A stretch of 64,000 nt of DNA from Candidatus Heteroruminococcus faecigallinarum (GCA_904387055.1 CAJFKV010000002.1:23770-87769), one strand, 5' to 3'; counted from the first letter of the stretch, positions 17,632 to 28,113 are shown. Made by a program: numbers and translations. The notes: generated from the letters alone by a model not told the origin.

Positions 17632-19626
17632 TCAGGAGATATCCGCCAGCTCCAGGTACCGGCTGCCGTTTTGGGAGATGAACTCCTTGCGGCCGGCCAG
17701 GTTTTCCCCCAGCAGCAGGTCAAACATCTGGGCGGTGGCCTCCACCTCGTCGGGCTGGACCTTGATGAGGCGGCGGGTCTCCGGGTTCATGGTGGTGAGC
17801 CACATCATATCCGCATCGTTCTCCCCCAGTCCCTTGGACCGCTGAAGGGTATAGCTTTCCTTCTTCCCCTCCAGCTCCTTGACCAGCCGGGCCTTTTCCC
17901 CGTCCGAATAGGCAAAATAGGTCTCGGTCTTGGTGGTAATTTCGTAGAGGGGGGATTCGGCGATATACACATACCCCTCCTGGATGAGGGTGGGGGCCAG
18001 CCGGTAGAGCATGGTGAGGATCAGGGTGCGGATCTGGAAGCCGTCCACGTCCGCATCGGTACAGATGACCACCTTGTTCCACCGCAGGTTCCCCAGGTCA
18101 AAGGTGCTCAGCTCCTTGTTGGCCTTGGAGGTCACCTGGACCCCGCAGCCCAGCACCTTGAAAATATCGGTGATGATGTCGTTCTTAAAGATCTTGTCGT
18201 ACTCCGCCTTCAGGCAGTTGAGGATCTTGCCCCGCACCGGGATGATGGCCTGGAATTCGGCGTCCCGGCCCATCTTGCAGGACCCCAGGGCCGAATCTCC
18301 CTCCACGATGTACAGCTCCCGGCGGGAGACGTCCTTGGTGCGGCAGTCCACAAACTTCTGCACCCGGTTGGACAGGTCCACCGTGCCGGTGAGCTTCTTC
18401 TTCAGGTTGAGGCGGGTTTTTTCGGCATTTTCCCGGCTGCGCTTGTTGATGAGGACCTGCTCCCCCACCCGGGCGGCGTCGTCCGGGTTTTCCAGGAAGT
18501 AGACCTCCAGCTGGTGGCGGAGGAAATCGGCCATGGCCTCGTAGATAAACTTGTTGGTAATGCTCTTCTTGGTCTGGTTCTCGTAGGAGGTCTGGGTGGA
18601 AAAGCTGGAGGAAACCAGGACCAGGCAGTCGGCCACGTCCTGGTAGGTAATCTTGCTTTCCCCTTTCAGGTACTTGTTCCCCTGCTTGAGCCAGCTGTCG
18701 ATCTGGCCGGTCACCCCAATCCGCACTGCCCGCTCCGGGCTGCCGCCGTGCTCCAGGAAGCTGGAGTTGTGGTAATACTCGGTAACGGCCACCTTGTTGG
18801 AAAAGCAGAGGGCCACGTTCAGTTTCACCTTGTAGTCGGGCCGGTCTTCCCGGTCCCGGCCGGTGCGCTCACAGCTCCAGTACTGCACCGGGGTGAGGGT
18901 CCCCTCCCCCGCCAGCTCCTGCACATAGTCCTTGATGCCGTTCTCGTAAAAGAAGGTCTGCTGGGAGAAGCCCTTCTCCTCCTCCACCCGCAGGACGAAC
19001 TCCACCCCCGGGTTCACCACCGCCTGGCGCTTGAGCACACCGGTGTAGTACTCCACCGGGATGTCGATGTCGGTAAACACCTCCAGGTCGGGCAGCCAGC
19101 GGGTGCGGGTGCCGGTCTGCTTGGAGGCGGTGGGCTTCTTCTGCAGGCCGCCAACGTTCTCTCCCCGCTCAAAATGGAGGTTGTATTGGAATCCATCCCG
19201 TATTACTTCTACATCCATATACCGAGAGGCATACTGGGTTGCACAGGAACCCAGGCCGTTGAGCCCCAGGGAAAATTCATAGCTCTCGGCCTGCTGGGTG
19301 TTGTACTTGCCCCCGGCATACAGCTCGCAGTATACCAGCTCCCAGTTGTACCGCTGCTCCTTGGGGTTGTAATCCACCGGGCAGCCCCGGCCGTGGTCCT
19401 CCACCTCCACCGAATGGTCCCGGTACCGGGTGACCACAATCCGCTTGCCGTAACCTTCCCGGGCCTCGTCGATGGAATTGGACAGGATTTCAAACACCGA
19501 ATGCTCGCACCCGTCCAGCCCGTCCGAGCCGAAGATGACCCCCGGGCGCTTGCGCACCCGGTCGGCCCCCTTCAGCGCCGAGATGCTGGCATTGCCGTAT
19601 TCCTGGGATACACTCTTCTTTGCCAA
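17632..19626 (-). CDS. parE: Type II topoisomerase subunit B (topoisomerase IV ParE-like)
   Basis: A 664-residue GHKL ATPase plus TOPRIM protein. ATP site: EILSNSIDEAREG with the Asn that holds Mg-ATP, then VEDHGRGCPVD, and GLNGLGSCATQYAS for the lid. TOPRIM: EGDSALGSCKMGRD and TDADVDGFQIRT. These differ from the usual EGDSAGGSAK and DADVDGAHI, so the protein is a divergent member. The start is TTG at 19626, with GGAGGA 8 bases upstream; ATG 19674 lacks a spaced ribosome site. Together with the downstream subunit it decatenates or relaxes DNA using ATP. Confidence 0.85.
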   Translation of the reverse strand: MAKKSVSQEYGNASISALKGADRVRKRPGVIFGSDGLDGCEHSVFEILSNSIDEAREGYGKRIVVTRYRDHSVEVEDHGRGCPVDYNPKEQRYNWELVYCELYAGGKYNTQQAESYEFSLGLNGLGSCATQYASRYMDVEVIRDGFQYNLHFERGENVGGLQKKPTASKQTGTRTRWLPDLEVFTDIDIPVEYYTGVLKRQAVVNPGVEFVLRVEEEKGFSQQTFFYENGIKDYVQELAGEGTLTPVQYWSCERTGRDREDRPDYKVKLNVALCFSNKVAVTEYYHNSSFLEHGGSPERAVRIGVTGQIDSWLKQGNKYLKGESKITYQDVADCLVLVSSSFSTQTSYENQTKKSITNKFIYEAMADFLRHQLEVYFLENPDDAARVGEQVLINKRSRENAEKTRLNLKKKLTGTVDLSNRVQKFVDCRTKDVSRRELYIVEGDSALGSCKMGRDAEFQAIIPVRGKILNCLKAEYDKIFKNDIITDIFKVLGCGVQVTSKANKELSTFDLGNLRWNKVVICTDADVDGFQIRTLILTMLYRLAPTLIQEGYVYIAESPLYEITTKTETYFAYSDGEKARLVKELEGKKESYTLQRSKGLGENDADMMWLTTMNPETRRLIKVQPDEVEATAQMFDLLLGENLAGRKEFISQNGSRYLELADIS

Positions 19627-19721
19627 ACTTTCTCCTCCGTTCTTTTCCCCAGCAGCCTGCCGCCGCTGTTCCATCCTCCCCGCTCCTCCCCCGGCAGGGG
19701 GCGGAAAACCCAAAACAGGCA

Positions 19722-19749
19722 GTTGCCCCGCGCGGGGGCGCGGGGCAAC
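19722..19749 (-). terminator. GC-rich hairpin after ftsH
   Basis: A perfect 12-bp stem GTTGCCCCGCGC with GCGCGGGGCAAC beginning 11 bases past the ftsH stop. The T-run (TGTTTT) is weak and offset by a few bases, so termination may be partial and the topoisomerase genes may be read through. Confidence 0.55.
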
Positions 19750-19759
19750 ATCGGCTTTG

Positions 19760-21700
19760 TTAACTCCAGATGTCCCGGGGAGTGTTGGGATCGGGCCGCT
19801 GGGGCGCCGCCGGTTCCTCCATGGGATGGGGAGCCGGTTCCTCCGGCGGGGTGAGGGGCTTGGGGGGCTCGGGCGGAGCCGTCTCCTCCCCCTTCATCAG
19901 CTGGTCAAACTCCTCTCCCGACATCTTCTCATACTTCATCAGGTACCGGGCCACCCGTTCCAGCTGGGTGCGGTTCTGCTCCAGAATCTCCTTGGCCTTC
20001 TCATAGGCGCCGTCGATCAGCTCCCGGACCTCCGCGTCGATCTCGGCGGCCACGCTCTCGGAGAAGTTCTTCGTCTGGCCGAAATCCCGGCCCAGGAAGA
20101 CCTCGTTCTGGTCGGTGCCGTAGACCACCGGCCCCAGCTTGTCGCTGAAGCCGATCCGCATCACCATGTACCGGGCAGTGGCGCTGGCCCGCTCCAGGTC
20201 GTTGGAGGCGCCGGTGGAGATGTCGTCCAGCATCAGCTTTTCGGCCACCCGGCCGCCCAGCAGGACGCACATCTGCTCGTTCATCTCGGTGCGGGTACGG
20301 TAATCCCGCTCCTCGGTGGGCAGCTGGATGGTGTAGCCGCCGGCCATCCCCCGGGGGATGATGGACACCTGGTGCACCTTATCCTGGTGGGGGCAGTGGT
20401 AGGCCACCACCGCATGGCCCGCCTCGTGGTAGGCGGTGAGGCGGCGGCTCTTCTCGGTCACCACATGGGACTTCTTCTCCGGGCCGGCAATCACCTTGAT
20501 GGTGGCCTCCTCAATCTCGGCCATGGTGATGGCCCGGTACCCCTTCCGGGCGGCCAGGAGGGCCGCCTCGTTGAGGAGGTTCTCCAGGTCGGCGCCGGTA
20601 AAGCCGGCCGTGGTCTTGGCAATGGTGGCAAAGTCCACATCCGGGCCGATGGGCTTGTTGCGGGCATGAACCTTGAGGATCTCCTCCCGGCCCTTGATGT
20701 CCGGATAGTTCACATAGATCTGCCGGTCAAACCGGCCGGGGCGCAGAAGGGCCGGGTCCAGGATGTCCTTCCGGTTGGTGGCGGCCATGACAATCACGCC
20801 GCTGTTGGACCCGAAGCCGTCCATCTCCACCAGCAGCTGGTTGAGGGTCTGCTCCCGCTCGTCGTGGCCGCCGCCCAGGCCGGTGCCTCTCTGGCGGCCC
20901 ACCGCGTCAATCTCGTCGATAAAGATTATGGCAGGGGCGTTCTTTTTGGCCTGTTCAAACAGATCCCGCACGCGGGACGCACCCACGCCCACAAACATCT
21001 CCACAAAATCCGAGCCGGAGATGGAGTAAAAGGGCACCCCTGCCTCGCCGGCCACCGCCTTGGCCAGCAGGGTTTTGCCGGTGCCGGGAGGGCCCATGAG
21101 GAGAACGCCCTTGGGAATCCGGGCGCCCAGGTTGTTGTACCGCTGCGGGTCCCGCAGGAACTCCACAATCTCCACCAGCTCGGCCTTTTCTTCATCGGCC
21201 CCCGCCACATCGGCAAAGGTGACCTTCTGGCCGTCCGCGGGGGTGCGGGGCTTCGCCTTGCCAAAGCTCATCATGTTGCCGCCGCCCCTGGTCTGCCGCA
21301 GCATGATAAACCAGAAGGCCACCAGCGCCACAATCAGCAGCAGGGTGGGCAGCATGGACACCAGCAGCGACTGCTGCTGGGCCTGCTTGAGCACCTCGCT
21401 CACATGCCCCAGCTCCCAGCCGTGCTGCTGCTGGATCGCCCGCACGTCGTTCATAAACAGGTTCAGGCTGGCAACCCGGTACATCATGCTGGGCCGCCCA
21501 TCCCGGAAATGCAGCACCAGCTCCCCTGTGCCGAAATCCAGCTCATATTCGGAAATCTCGTCCTGGTCGAAGTATTCCAGCACCTCGGTATAGCTGAGGG
21601 TATTGGTCTCGGTGGTGTTGGAAAACAGATAGCTGGCCCCCAACATCAGCACCAAGAACACCAGGAAGTAGATGAGAAGGCCTCTCGATCTCTTGGACAT
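19760..21700 (-). CDS. ftsH: ATP-dependent zinc metalloprotease FtsH
   Basis: A 646-residue membrane AAA+ protease. Two helices (about 8-26 and 113-134) flank an extracytoplasmic domain. The AAA domain has Walker A GPPGTGKT at 203-210, Walker [12 protein letters not shown] near 258-268 and the SRH region [20 protein letters not shown]; the protease domain has the zinc motif HEAGH at 425-429. The tail from about 610 is Pro/Glu-rich. It degrades membrane and regulatory proteins. Gene order tilS-hpt-ftsH is classic for Firmicutes. Confidence 0.97.
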   Translation of the reverse strand: MSKRSRGLLIYFLVFLVLMLGASYLFSNTTETNTLSYTEVLEYFDQDEISEYELDFGTGELVLHFRDGRPSMMYRVASLNLFMNDVRAIQQQHGWELGHVSEVLKQAQQQSLLVSMLPTLLLIVALVAFWFIMLRQTRGGGNMMSFGKAKPRTPADGQKVTFADVAGADEEKAELVEIVEFLRDPQRYNNLGARIPKGVLLMGPPGTGKTLLAKAVAGEAGVPFYSISGSDFVEMFVGVGASRVRDLFEQAKKNAPAIIFIDEIDAVGRQRGTGLGGGHDEREQTLNQLLVEMDGFGSNSGVIVMAATNRKDILDPALLRPGRFDRQIYVNYPDIKGREEILKVHARNKPIGPDVDFATIAKTTAGFTGADLENLLNEAALLAARKGYRAITMAEIEEATIKVIAGPEKKSHVVTEKSRRLTAYHEAGHAVVAYHCPHQDKVHQVSIIPRGMAGGYTIQLPTEERDYRTRTEMNEQMCVLLGGRVAEKLMLDDISTGASNDLERASATARYMVMRIGFSDKLGPVVYGTDQNEVFLGRDFGQTKNFSESVAAEIDAEVRELIDGAYEKAKEILEQNRTQLERVARYLMKYEKMSGEEFDQLMKGEETAPPEPPKPLTPPEEPAPHPMEEPAAPQRPDPNTPRDIWS

Positions 21701-21750
21701 GAAATGAACTCACTCCCTATCTTACATCCGGCCCGCAGGCCGCGCCAATG

Positions 21751-22302
21751 TTATTTGCCCTCGTACACCGAAGGCTTGAGAATCCCCACATAGGGCAGAT
21801 TGCGGTATTTTTCGGCGTAATCCAGACCGTATCCCACCACAAAGGCGTCGGGAATCTGGAAGCCCACATAGTCGGGGTGGATGTCCACCTTCCGCCGCTC
21901 CGGCTTATCCAGCAGGGTGACGATCCGCACGCTGGCGCAGCCCCGGTCCCGCAGAAGGTCACGCAGATAGTGGAGGGTCATGCCGCTGTCCAGGATGTCC
22001 TCCACAATGAGCAGGTCCTTTCCCTCGATGCTGCGGTCCAGGTCTTTCAGTATTCTTACCACGCCGCTGGTCTTTACTCCCGAGCCGTAGCTGGACACCG
22101 CCATAAAGTCGATGGCGGCGGGAACGGTGATCCGGCGCATCAGGTCGGCCATAAACACCACCGATCCCTTGAGCACCCCCACCAGGAGCAGGTCCTTTCC
22201 TTCATAGTCCCGGCTGATCTGCTCCCCCAGCTGGGCCACCTTGGCCTCCAGCTGCGCCTGGTCAAAGAGTATTGTTTCCATGTCTTGTCTCATGTCTTCC
22301 AT
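21751..22302 (-). CDS. hpt: Hypoxanthine phosphoribosyltransferase
   Basis: A 183-residue purine salvage enzyme that joins hypoxanthine or guanine to PRPP. It has [17 protein letters not shown] near 43, SSYGSG near 74, the PRPP loop [10 protein letters not shown] near 104-113, and the base-binding end [18 protein letters not shown]. The start at 22302 uses GGAGGACAGTTC; this overlaps the end of tilS by 13 bases and suggests coupled translation. ATG codons at 22293 and 22281 are alternatives. In Bacillus HPRT also partners with TilS in controlling ftsH, a link that is knowledge, not visible here. Confidence 0.94.
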   Translation of the reverse strand: MEDMRQDMETILFDQAQLEAKVAQLGEQISRDYEGKDLLLVGVLKGSVVFMADLMRRITVPAAIDFMAVSSYGSGVKTSGVVRILKDLDRSIEGKDLLIVEDILDSGMTLHYLRDLLRDRGCASVRIVTLLDKPERRKVDIHPDYVGFQIPDAFVVGYGLDYAEKYRNLPYVGILKPSVYEGK

Positions 22303-23690
22303 GAACTGTCCTCCACGCCGCGGCGGCCGCCCTCCCATGGGCGGACCGCAATCATCAGCCACCGGCGGGTCCGGCTGGTGGGAGCGGCCCGCTGGTCGGG
22401 ACCGATTCCTTCCACCCACAGGATGCCCTGCCGGTCGCACAAAATCAAGTTCCGCTGCCGCCTGGCGGAAGGAACCCCTTCCTCCTGGTACAGCTTCTTG
22501 AGGGTTTTGGTCATCCCCCGCCCTGCAGGGCGGAAGGCATCCCCCGGAAGCCGGGTGCGTACAGCAGATTCACAACCTATTCTATCATAGTCCAACTCGT
22601 TTTTTAAGGGGCAATTGTTAATTTTTTCAGAATTTTGCCCTGGATTTGTGGATAGCTCCAGCACCACCATCCCCACGGGGGTGGCAATCTCCACCCGCTC
22701 CCCCGCCTGCAGGGGGGGCAGCGGGAGGGAAAAACAGGGGACCGGCTCCTCTTCTCTCCGCAGCGTCACCCACCGGGGAGTGGCCAGAAGGGTCCGGCCG
22801 GGGGCCAGCTCCACCCCGCCCGCCCCCTGACGGGCGGCTTCCATCGCCAGCTCCAGCCGCCGGGAGGACCAGGCGGCTCCCGCCCGGTCCAGCAGCAGCC
22901 CCAGCACCCTGGCCTGGAGCACCGGGTCCTCCCGGAGCAGCCCCGGCCGGTCCAGGGTATCCTCCCGGACCTCCAGGCGGGCCAGCGCCTCCCGGGCCAT
23001 CCGGTCCAGAAAGGCGTCCTCCCGGCGCAGGCGAACGCTCATCTCCCCGGCCAGCCGTTCCGCCGCCGGGTTGACCGACAGCAGGGCCGGCACCGCCTGC
23101 TGCCGCAGGCGGTTGCGGCTGTACTCCCGGGAATGGTTGGTGGAATCGGTGCAGTAGGGGATGGCCCGGGCGGCGCAGTACTGCTCCACCTCCCGGCGGG
23201 TCAGGGCGATAAGGGGCCGGATGATCCTCCCCCGCACCGGCGGGATGCCGCACAGCCCCCGCAGCCCCGTCCCCCTGGCCAGGTTCAGGAGGATCGTCTC
23301 CAGATTGTCCGAGGCGGTGTGCCCGGTGGCAATCTTGCCGCCGGCGGCCGCCTTTTCCAGGGCCTGGTACCGGGCTCTGCGGGCCGCCTCCTCCAGGGAG
23401 CCCCCTTTCTCCCGCCGGAGGGCCTCCCCCTCCAGCCGGACTACCTGGAGGGGCACCTCCAGCCGGCGGCACCAGTCCCGGACAAAGGCCTCGTCCCGGT
23501 CGCTTTCCTCCCCCCGCAGGCCGTGGTTCACATGGCAGGCGGAAACCCCGATGCCCAGCGGCTCCTTCAGCTCCAACAAAAAAGCAAGCAAGGCCATCGA
23601 GTCGGCCCCGCCCGAAAGGGCGGCGACCACCCGGTCGCCCTGCTGCAACATGTCGTATTGGGTGATGGTCTCCCAAACCTTATCCTTCAT
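22290..23690 (-). CDS. tilS: tRNA(Ile)-lysidine synthetase
   Basis: A 466-residue N-type ATP pyrophosphatase. PP-loop SGGADS lies at residues 26-31, [16 protein letters not shown] near 52-68, and the TilS signature [20 protein letters not shown] near 120-140. The C-terminal third holds the TilS-C domain ([18 protein letters not shown]). It attaches lysine to C34 of the CAU-anticodon tRNA-Ile so that it reads AUA; the gene is essential in most bacteria. Its start overlaps the dnaB end by 11 bases and its end overlaps hpt, so the three are tightly coupled. Confidence 0.94.
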   Translation of the reverse strand: MKDKVWETITQYDMLQQGDRVVAALSGGADSMALLAFLLELKEPLGIGVSACHVNHGLRGEESDRDEAFVRDWCRRLEVPLQVVRLEGEALRREKGGSLEEAARRARYQALEKAAAGGKIATGHTASDNLETILLNLARGTGLRGLCGIPPVRGRIIRPLIALTRREVEQYCAARAIPYCTDSTNHSREYSRNRLRQQAVPALLSVNPAAERLAGEMSVRLRREDAFLDRMAREALARLEVREDTLDRPGLLREDPVLQARVLGLLLDRAGAAWSSRRLELAMEAARQGAGGVELAPGRTLLATPRWVTLRREEEPVPCFSLPLPPLQAGERVEIATPVGMVVLELSTNPGQNSEKINNCPLKNELDYDRIGCESAVRTRLPGDAFRPAGRGMTKTLKKLYQEEGVPSARRQRNLILCDRQGILWVEGIGPDQRAAPTSRTRRWLMIAVRPWEGGRRGVEDSSWKT

Positions 23691-25035
23691 CTCGAAACAG
23701 CTCCATACTGCGGAAACGGGTATACTGCCGGTCCCATCCCAGGGGAACGGTCCCCACCTCCCCGTGGCGGTTCTTGGCGATGATGCATTCGGCTGTATCC
23801 GCCGCGTCGGTGGTCTGGTCGTAGTAGAACTCCCGATAGAGGAAGAGGACGATGTCCGCGTCCTGCTCGATCGAGCCGGATTCCCGCAGGTCGGAGAGCA
23901 TGGGCCGGTGGTCGGCCCGGGACTCGGGCCCGCGGGACAGCTGGGAAAGGGTGAGGACCGGCACGTCCAGCTCCTTGGCCATGCTCTTGAGGGAGCGGGT
24001 GATCTCCGACACCTCCTGCACCCGGTTGTTGCTGTTGCGGCTCCCGCCGGACATCAGCTGGAGGTAGTCGATCACTACCAGGCCCAGGTTCTTGAGGCGG
24101 CGGAGCTTGGCCTTCATCTCCGCCACGGTGATGGAGCTGGTGTCGTCGATATAGAGGGGCGCCTCCGACAGGTACTGGGAGGTCTCGGCCAGCTTGGCCC
24201 AGTCCTCGCTCTTCAGGTTGCCGGTGCGCAGCTGCATGCCCTGGATGGGGGTCTCGAAGCAGAGGATCCGGTTCACCAGCTGCTCGGCGCTCATCTCCAG
24301 GGAGAAGATGGCCACCGTCTTGCCCCCCCGGATGGCCACATGGGCCGCGATGTTGAGGGCAAAGGCCGTCTTGCCCATGGCGGGACGGGCCGCCAGGAGG
24401 ATCAGGTCCGACTTGTTCAGGCCGGTGAGGATGGCGTCCAGGGCCGAGAAGCCGGTGGACAGGCCCATATAGTTCTTCCGGTCCTCGCCGCTCAGCTTCT
24501 GGAGATGGTCGTAGGTCTCCATCAGAATCCGGTCCACCCGCACCAGGCCGCTGTTTTCCTTCCCCTCCCGGATCTCAAAGAGCCGCTGCTCCGCCGCGTC
24601 GATGAGGAGCCGGGGGTCGGCCTGGCCGTCGGAGGCCTGGTCGGCCATCTCCCGGCCCACGGTGATCAGCCCCCGGAGAAAGTACTTCTCCTGGACAATC
24701 CGGGCATAGGAGGCCGCGTTGGAGGTGGTGGGCACCGCCTGGGCCAGCTGGGTCAGGTAGAGCTTTGCCTCCTCCGGGGAGGGGAAGATCTCCTCCCGCT
24801 TCACCTCGTCCAGCACCGTCACCAGGTCGATGGCCTGGGCGGCGGTGAACATCCGCACCATCAGGGCAAACAGCTCCTGATGCTGGGGCCGGTAGAAGGA
24901 CTCGGGCCGCAGGTACTCCAGCACGTCGGACAGGCAGCCCGGGTCCAGAAGGATCGCCCCCAGCACCGACTGCTCCGCCTCCAGGCTGTAGGGCATGGGC
25001 TGGCCGTACAAGCTCAGGTTTCCGCTCTGTTCCAC
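23680..25035 (-). CDS. dnaB: Replicative DNA helicase DnaB
   Basis: A 451-residue hexameric RecA-type helicase. The N-terminal DnaB domain starts with PYSLEAEQSVLGAILLDP; Walker A is AARPAMGKTAFAL near 205, Walker B LGLVVIDYLQLMSG near 318, and the arginine-containing block LSQLSRGPESRADHRPMLSD near 368. It unwinds DNA ahead of the replication fork. It carries the common gene symbol dnaB (dnaC in Bacillus subtilis nomenclature). The order gdpP-rplI-dnaB is conserved. The ATG at 25035 has GGAGGGACG upstream. Confidence 0.96.
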   Translation of the reverse strand: MEQSGNLSLYGQPMPYSLEAEQSVLGAILLDPGCLSDVLEYLRPESFYRPQHQELFALMVRMFTAAQAIDLVTVLDEVKREEIFPSPEEAKLYLTQLAQAVPTTSNAASYARIVQEKYFLRGLITVGREMADQASDGQADPRLLIDAAEQRLFEIREGKENSGLVRVDRILMETYDHLQKLSGEDRKNYMGLSTGFSALDAILTGLNKSDLILLAARPAMGKTAFALNIAAHVAIRGGKTVAIFSLEMSAEQLVNRILCFETPIQGMQLRTGNLKSEDWAKLAETSQYLSEAPLYIDDTSSITVAEMKAKLRRLKNLGLVVIDYLQLMSGGSRNSNNRVQEVSEITRSLKSMAKELDVPVLTLSQLSRGPESRADHRPMLSDLRESGSIEQDADIVLFLYREFYYDQTTDAADTAECIIAKNRHGEVGTVPLGWDRQYTRFRSMELFRDEG

Positions 25036-25078
25036 GCCCTCGTCCCTCCTTTCTCCCGGGCAGTTGTGAGGGGGAGGC

Positions 25079-25522
25079 TTATTCCTCCCCCACCATTACG
25101 TAAATCTTGGCGGAGATGCCCGCGTAGAGCTTGACCTCCCCTTCAAAGGTGCCGAAGCTCTTGATGTCCGACAGGGTGATCTTCCGCTTGTCGATCTCCA
25201 CCCCGTACTGCTTGGCCAGCTCCTCGGCCACCTCCTTGGCGGTGATGGAGCCGAAGAGCTTCCCGCCGGCGCCGGCCTTGGCGGTGATCTTCACCGTCTT
25301 CTCCTGGAGGATGCCCTTCTGCTCCTGGGCAGCCTCCTTTTCCAGCTGAATCCGCCGCTCCTGGGCAGCCTCCTTGGCCCGCAGCTCGTTCATGGCCGCC
25401 GGGGTGGCCTCCATGGCCAGTCCCTTCTTGAGAAGAAAGTTGTTGGCATAGCCGTCCGAAACCTTGACCAGCTCGCCCTTTTTGCCGGTGCCCTTGACAT
25501 CGGCCTTGAGAATTACCTGCAT
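25079..25522 (-). CDS. rplI: 50S ribosomal protein L9
   Basis: A 147-residue two-domain protein. The N-terminal domain opens with [20 protein letters not shown] and [12 protein letters not shown], which bind 23S rRNA; a long connecting helix rich in Glu, Ala and Gln spans about 40-80; the C-terminal domain has [16 protein letters not shown] and [13 protein letters not shown]. It lies between gdpP and dnaB in the usual order. Length matches the family. Confidence 0.97.
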   Translation of the reverse strand: MQVILKADVKGTGKKGELVKVSDGYANNFLLKKGLAMEATPAAMNELRAKEAAQERRIQLEKEAAQEQKGILQEKTVKITAKAGAGGKLFGSITAKEVAEELAKQYGVEIDKRKITLSDIKSFGTFEGEVKLYAGISAKIYVMVGEE

Positions 25523-25555
25523 AGCAACAAAACTCCTTTTTCGTGGGATGATCGT

Positions 25556-27556
25556 CTACTTTCCGTTATGCTCCTCCTCCGGCAGGGAGGGGTCGCCGTT
25601 CTCGGCAAAATATTCGTTGATGGCCTCCACCAGCAGCTCCCGGGCTTCCTCCAGGTTCTTGCCGGCCAGCTGGGCCGCCGCCATGGTCTGGTGGCCGCCG
25701 CCGCCCAGCTTCTCCATAATCAGCTGCACGTTGATGGCCCCCAGGGAACGGGCGCTGATGTTGACGCTGCCGTCCTTGTCATACATGACAAAGGAGGCGC
25801 TCACCCCGCTGATGGTCAGCAGCTCGTCGGCCGCCTGGGGGGCGGCGATGCGGATATCGGGGATGTCGCTGGCATCGGTGCCGGTGATGGCACAGCCGTG
25901 GTGGATCTCCGCGGTGGAGACCAGGGCGCTCTTCTGCTGATAGGCGCTCATACTGGAGGAGAACAGCTGGCGCACCTGGACAGTGTCCGCCCCCATCCGC
26001 CGCAGATAGGCCGCCGCCTCGAAGGTGCGCACCCCGGTGCGGATGGTAAAGTTCTTGGTATCCAGGGTGATACCCGCCAGAAGGGCCGCCGCCTCGGGGG
26101 CCCGGATGCGGGTGTTCTCCCCCAGGTACTGGGCAAGCTCGGTCACCATCTCCGAGGCGGAGGAGGCGTAGGGCTCGTGGTAGAAGATCACCGCATTGGC
26201 AATATGGCCCACCATCTTCCGGTGGTGGTCGATCACCACCACGTTCCGGCAGGCTTCGTACAGCTCCTTGGATTCCACCAGGTTCTCGATATGGGTATCC
26301 ACAATCACCAGGAGGGTGTGGGGGGTTACCATCTCCAGTGCCTCGGCCGGCATCAGCATCCGGTCCCCATAGCCCTTCTCCAGCACCATCTGCAGCAGGG
26401 GGCCGGCCAGGGTGGTATTCTTGTTGATGGCCACAAAGGCGGGCTTGCCCAGCTGTTCCACCGCCCCCAGCATCCCGATGGAGGCCCCCAGGCTGTCCAG
26501 ATCCCCCATCCGGTGGCCCATGATGAGAACCTTGTCGCTGGCCATAACGATCTCGGCCAGGGCATTGGCCACGATGCGGGTGCGCACCTTGTTGCGCTTC
26601 TCGATGGTCTTGGACACGCCGCCGTAGAACTCGTACCCGTTCTGGGTCTTGATGGCGGCCTGATCGCCGCCCCGGCCCAGGGCCATGTCCAGGGCCTGCT
26701 GGGCCAACTGCTCGGTCTCCCGCAGGAGCTTGCCCCCCCGGCCCACGCCGATGGACATGGTGGGCTGGATCATCTTGTCGCTGCCCCGCACCTTGCGGAC
26801 GCTGTCCAGGATGGAGAACCGCTCCTTGATGATCTCCTGAAGATGCCGCTCCTCCACAATGGCCATATAGGTTTCCCGGTACAGCTTGCGCACCAGGCCG
26901 TTGTGGCCCTCGATAAAGGTGTCGATGCAGCCCTCAATCTCGCCCATCACCAGGCCCCGTTCCTTCTCCTTGGCATTCTGGAACAGCTCCTCGTAGTTGT
27001 CCACCATCATCAGCAGCACCGCCGGGCGGGACTGGAAATACTCGTTGGCATAGAACTTCAGCTTGTCGTCGTCGATGAAGTAGAGGACGTACATATCGTC
27101 GCTGTCCGCCCGGATGACATAGGCGGTGAACATCCTCCCGGAGAGCTTCACGTTGTACCCCTCCGGGGGGCAGGCCTTGTCCAGGGGGAGGTCCGGCAGG
27201 AGCTCCTGCACCAGATGGCCATACCAATCCTGGCCGCCCAGAACCAGGTCCTGGCAGCGCTGGTTATACCAGGCAATCTCCCGGTCGCCCCGCAGCACCA
27301 TCACCGGGAAGGGATACTCGGTGAGGGTATCCTCCTGGGACTTGGCCACCAGCCGGCCCAGTTCCTGGACGGCATTTTCCACCTGCCGCCGGCTGAAGTA
27401 GAGGGTGATGAGCATATAGGCGAAGGCGATCATCCACAGCGCTGCGGAAATCAAAAAGATCCGCTGGTCCACCAGGGCGGTGAGCACCGCGATCACCGCG
27501 CTTGCCGCCAGCAGAACCCAATAGATGGGCCGGAATAGGTTTACGAGCTTTTTCAA
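25556..27556 (-). CDS. gdpP: Cyclic-di-AMP phosphodiesterase GdpP (DHH-DHHA1)
   Basis: A 666-residue membrane protein. Two N-terminal helices (about 8-55) precede a PAS-like domain, a degenerate GGDEF domain (SIGVGRGGK near 270), and the DHH phosphoesterase with DLDSLG near 350, VVIDHHRK near 438 and the DHHA1 motif GGGHQTMAAAQL near 614. GdpP hydrolyses c-di-AMP to pApA and so tunes potassium, osmotic and cell-wall balance. It is the first gene of the run gdpP-rplI-dnaB-tilS-hpt-ftsH. An extended -10 element lies about 65 bases upstream. Confidence 0.95.
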   Translation of the reverse strand: MKKLVNLFRPIYWVLLAASAVIAVLTALVDQRIFLISAALWMIAFAYMLITLYFSRRQVENAVQELGRLVAKSQEDTLTEYPFPVMVLRGDREIAWYNQRCQDLVLGGQDWYGHLVQELLPDLPLDKACPPEGYNVKLSGRMFTAYVIRADSDDMYVLYFIDDDKLKFYANEYFQSRPAVLLMMVDNYEELFQNAKEKERGLVMGEIEGCIDTFIEGHNGLVRKLYRETYMAIVEERHLQEIIKERFSILDSVRKVRGSDKMIQPTMSIGVGRGGKLLRETEQLAQQALDMALGRGGDQAAIKTQNGYEFYGGVSKTIEKRNKVRTRIVANALAEIVMASDKVLIMGHRMGDLDSLGASIGMLGAVEQLGKPAFVAINKNTTLAGPLLQMVLEKGYGDRMLMPAEALEMVTPHTLLVIVDTHIENLVESKELYEACRNVVVIDHHRKMVGHIANAVIFYHEPYASSASEMVTELAQYLGENTRIRAPEAAALLAGITLDTKNFTIRTGVRTFEAAAYLRRMGADTVQVRQLFSSSMSAYQQKSALVSTAEIHHGCAITGTDASDIPDIRIAAPQAADELLTISGVSASFVMYDKDGSVNISARSLGAINVQLIMEKLGGGGHQTMAAAQLAGKNLEEARELLVEAINEYFAENGDPSLPEEEHNGK

Positions 27557-27618
27557 GACTACCCCTCCTGCGCCCAGGCGGCCTCAGCCGCCGCCCCGGC
27601 GCCCTGATCTCTTTTTGC

Positions 27619-27627
27619 ATTATACCA
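27619..27627 (-). promoter_or_regulatory. gdpP: Extended -10 promoter of the gdpP operon
   Basis: TGGTATAAT on the minus strand about 65 bases upstream of gdpP. No good -35 lies at the right spacing, which is normal for TGn promoters. Confidence 0.6.
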
Positions 27628-27658
27628 GAATACTGGAGAAAAGAAAAGACGAGGCTGT

Positions 27659-27946
27659 TTACAAAGAGCGATAGATGGTCGTCTGGGAACCGGCCGGCTG
27701 GCGCAGGGCCTTCATCTGAGGGACGATGGTCTGGAAATGGCCGCTCCGGTTGTGGGCATCCAGCGCCTGCTGGTCCCGCCACCGCTCCACAAAGGCGAAA
27801 ACGTTGGGGTCGGCCGGGTCGGCCACCAGGTCATAGGAGAGGCAGCCCTCCTCGGCCCGGCTTTGCTCCACCAGGGGCGCGGTAACCTCCAAAAACGCCT
27901 GACGCCGGTCGGGGCGGATGCAGTTGCGGGAAACAATGACAATCAT
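27659..27946 (-). CDS. Antibiotic biosynthesis monooxygenase (ABM)-domain protein
   Basis: A 95-residue protein of the ABM (dimeric alpha-beta barrel) family. Visible features are MIVIVSRNCIRPDRRQAFL, EEGCLSYDLVADPADPNVFA, FVERWRDQQALDAHNRSGHF and a final Ile-Tyr strand. Relatives such as YgiN act on quinones and others degrade haem, but many have no known substrate. The ATG at 27946 has GGAGGG upstream. It has its own promoter with a short stem-loop (CCCTCCC/GGGAGGG) in the leader and is followed by the gdpP promoter. Confidence 0.82.
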   Translation of the reverse strand: MIVIVSRNCIRPDRRQAFLEVTAPLVEQSRAEEGCLSYDLVADPADPNVFAFVERWRDQQALDAHNRSGHFQTIVPQMKALRQPAGSQTTIYRSL

Positions 27947-27997
27947 GGCGATCCCTCCTGATCGAATCAGCCCTCCCCGCAAGGGAGGGAATACTTT

Positions 27998-28026
27998 ATT
28001 GTACCATACCAGCCTCATTCCTTCAA
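27998..28026 (-). promoter_or_regulatory. Promoter of the ABM-domain gene
   Basis: TTGAAG, 17-base spacer, TACAAT on the minus strand, about 50 bases before the gene. Confidence 0.7.
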
Positions 28027-28113
28027 GGAAATCCCCCGAGAAAACTCTCCTTTCCGCTGTTGCGGCAGCCAGAAACCCGGCAAACAAAGCACTTCCCCCT
28101 CCCCGGCAACAAA

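Noticed and set aside
15261..17681. 806-residue open frame antisense to the ParC-like gene
   Set aside because: Shadow of a real gene with repetitive His/Leu/Gly composition and no domain.
25568..27538. 656-residue open frame antisense to gdpP
   Set aside because: It mirrors gdpP over its entire length, has a His/Gly/Gln-rich shadow composition and no ribosome site; high GC keeps the opposite frame open.
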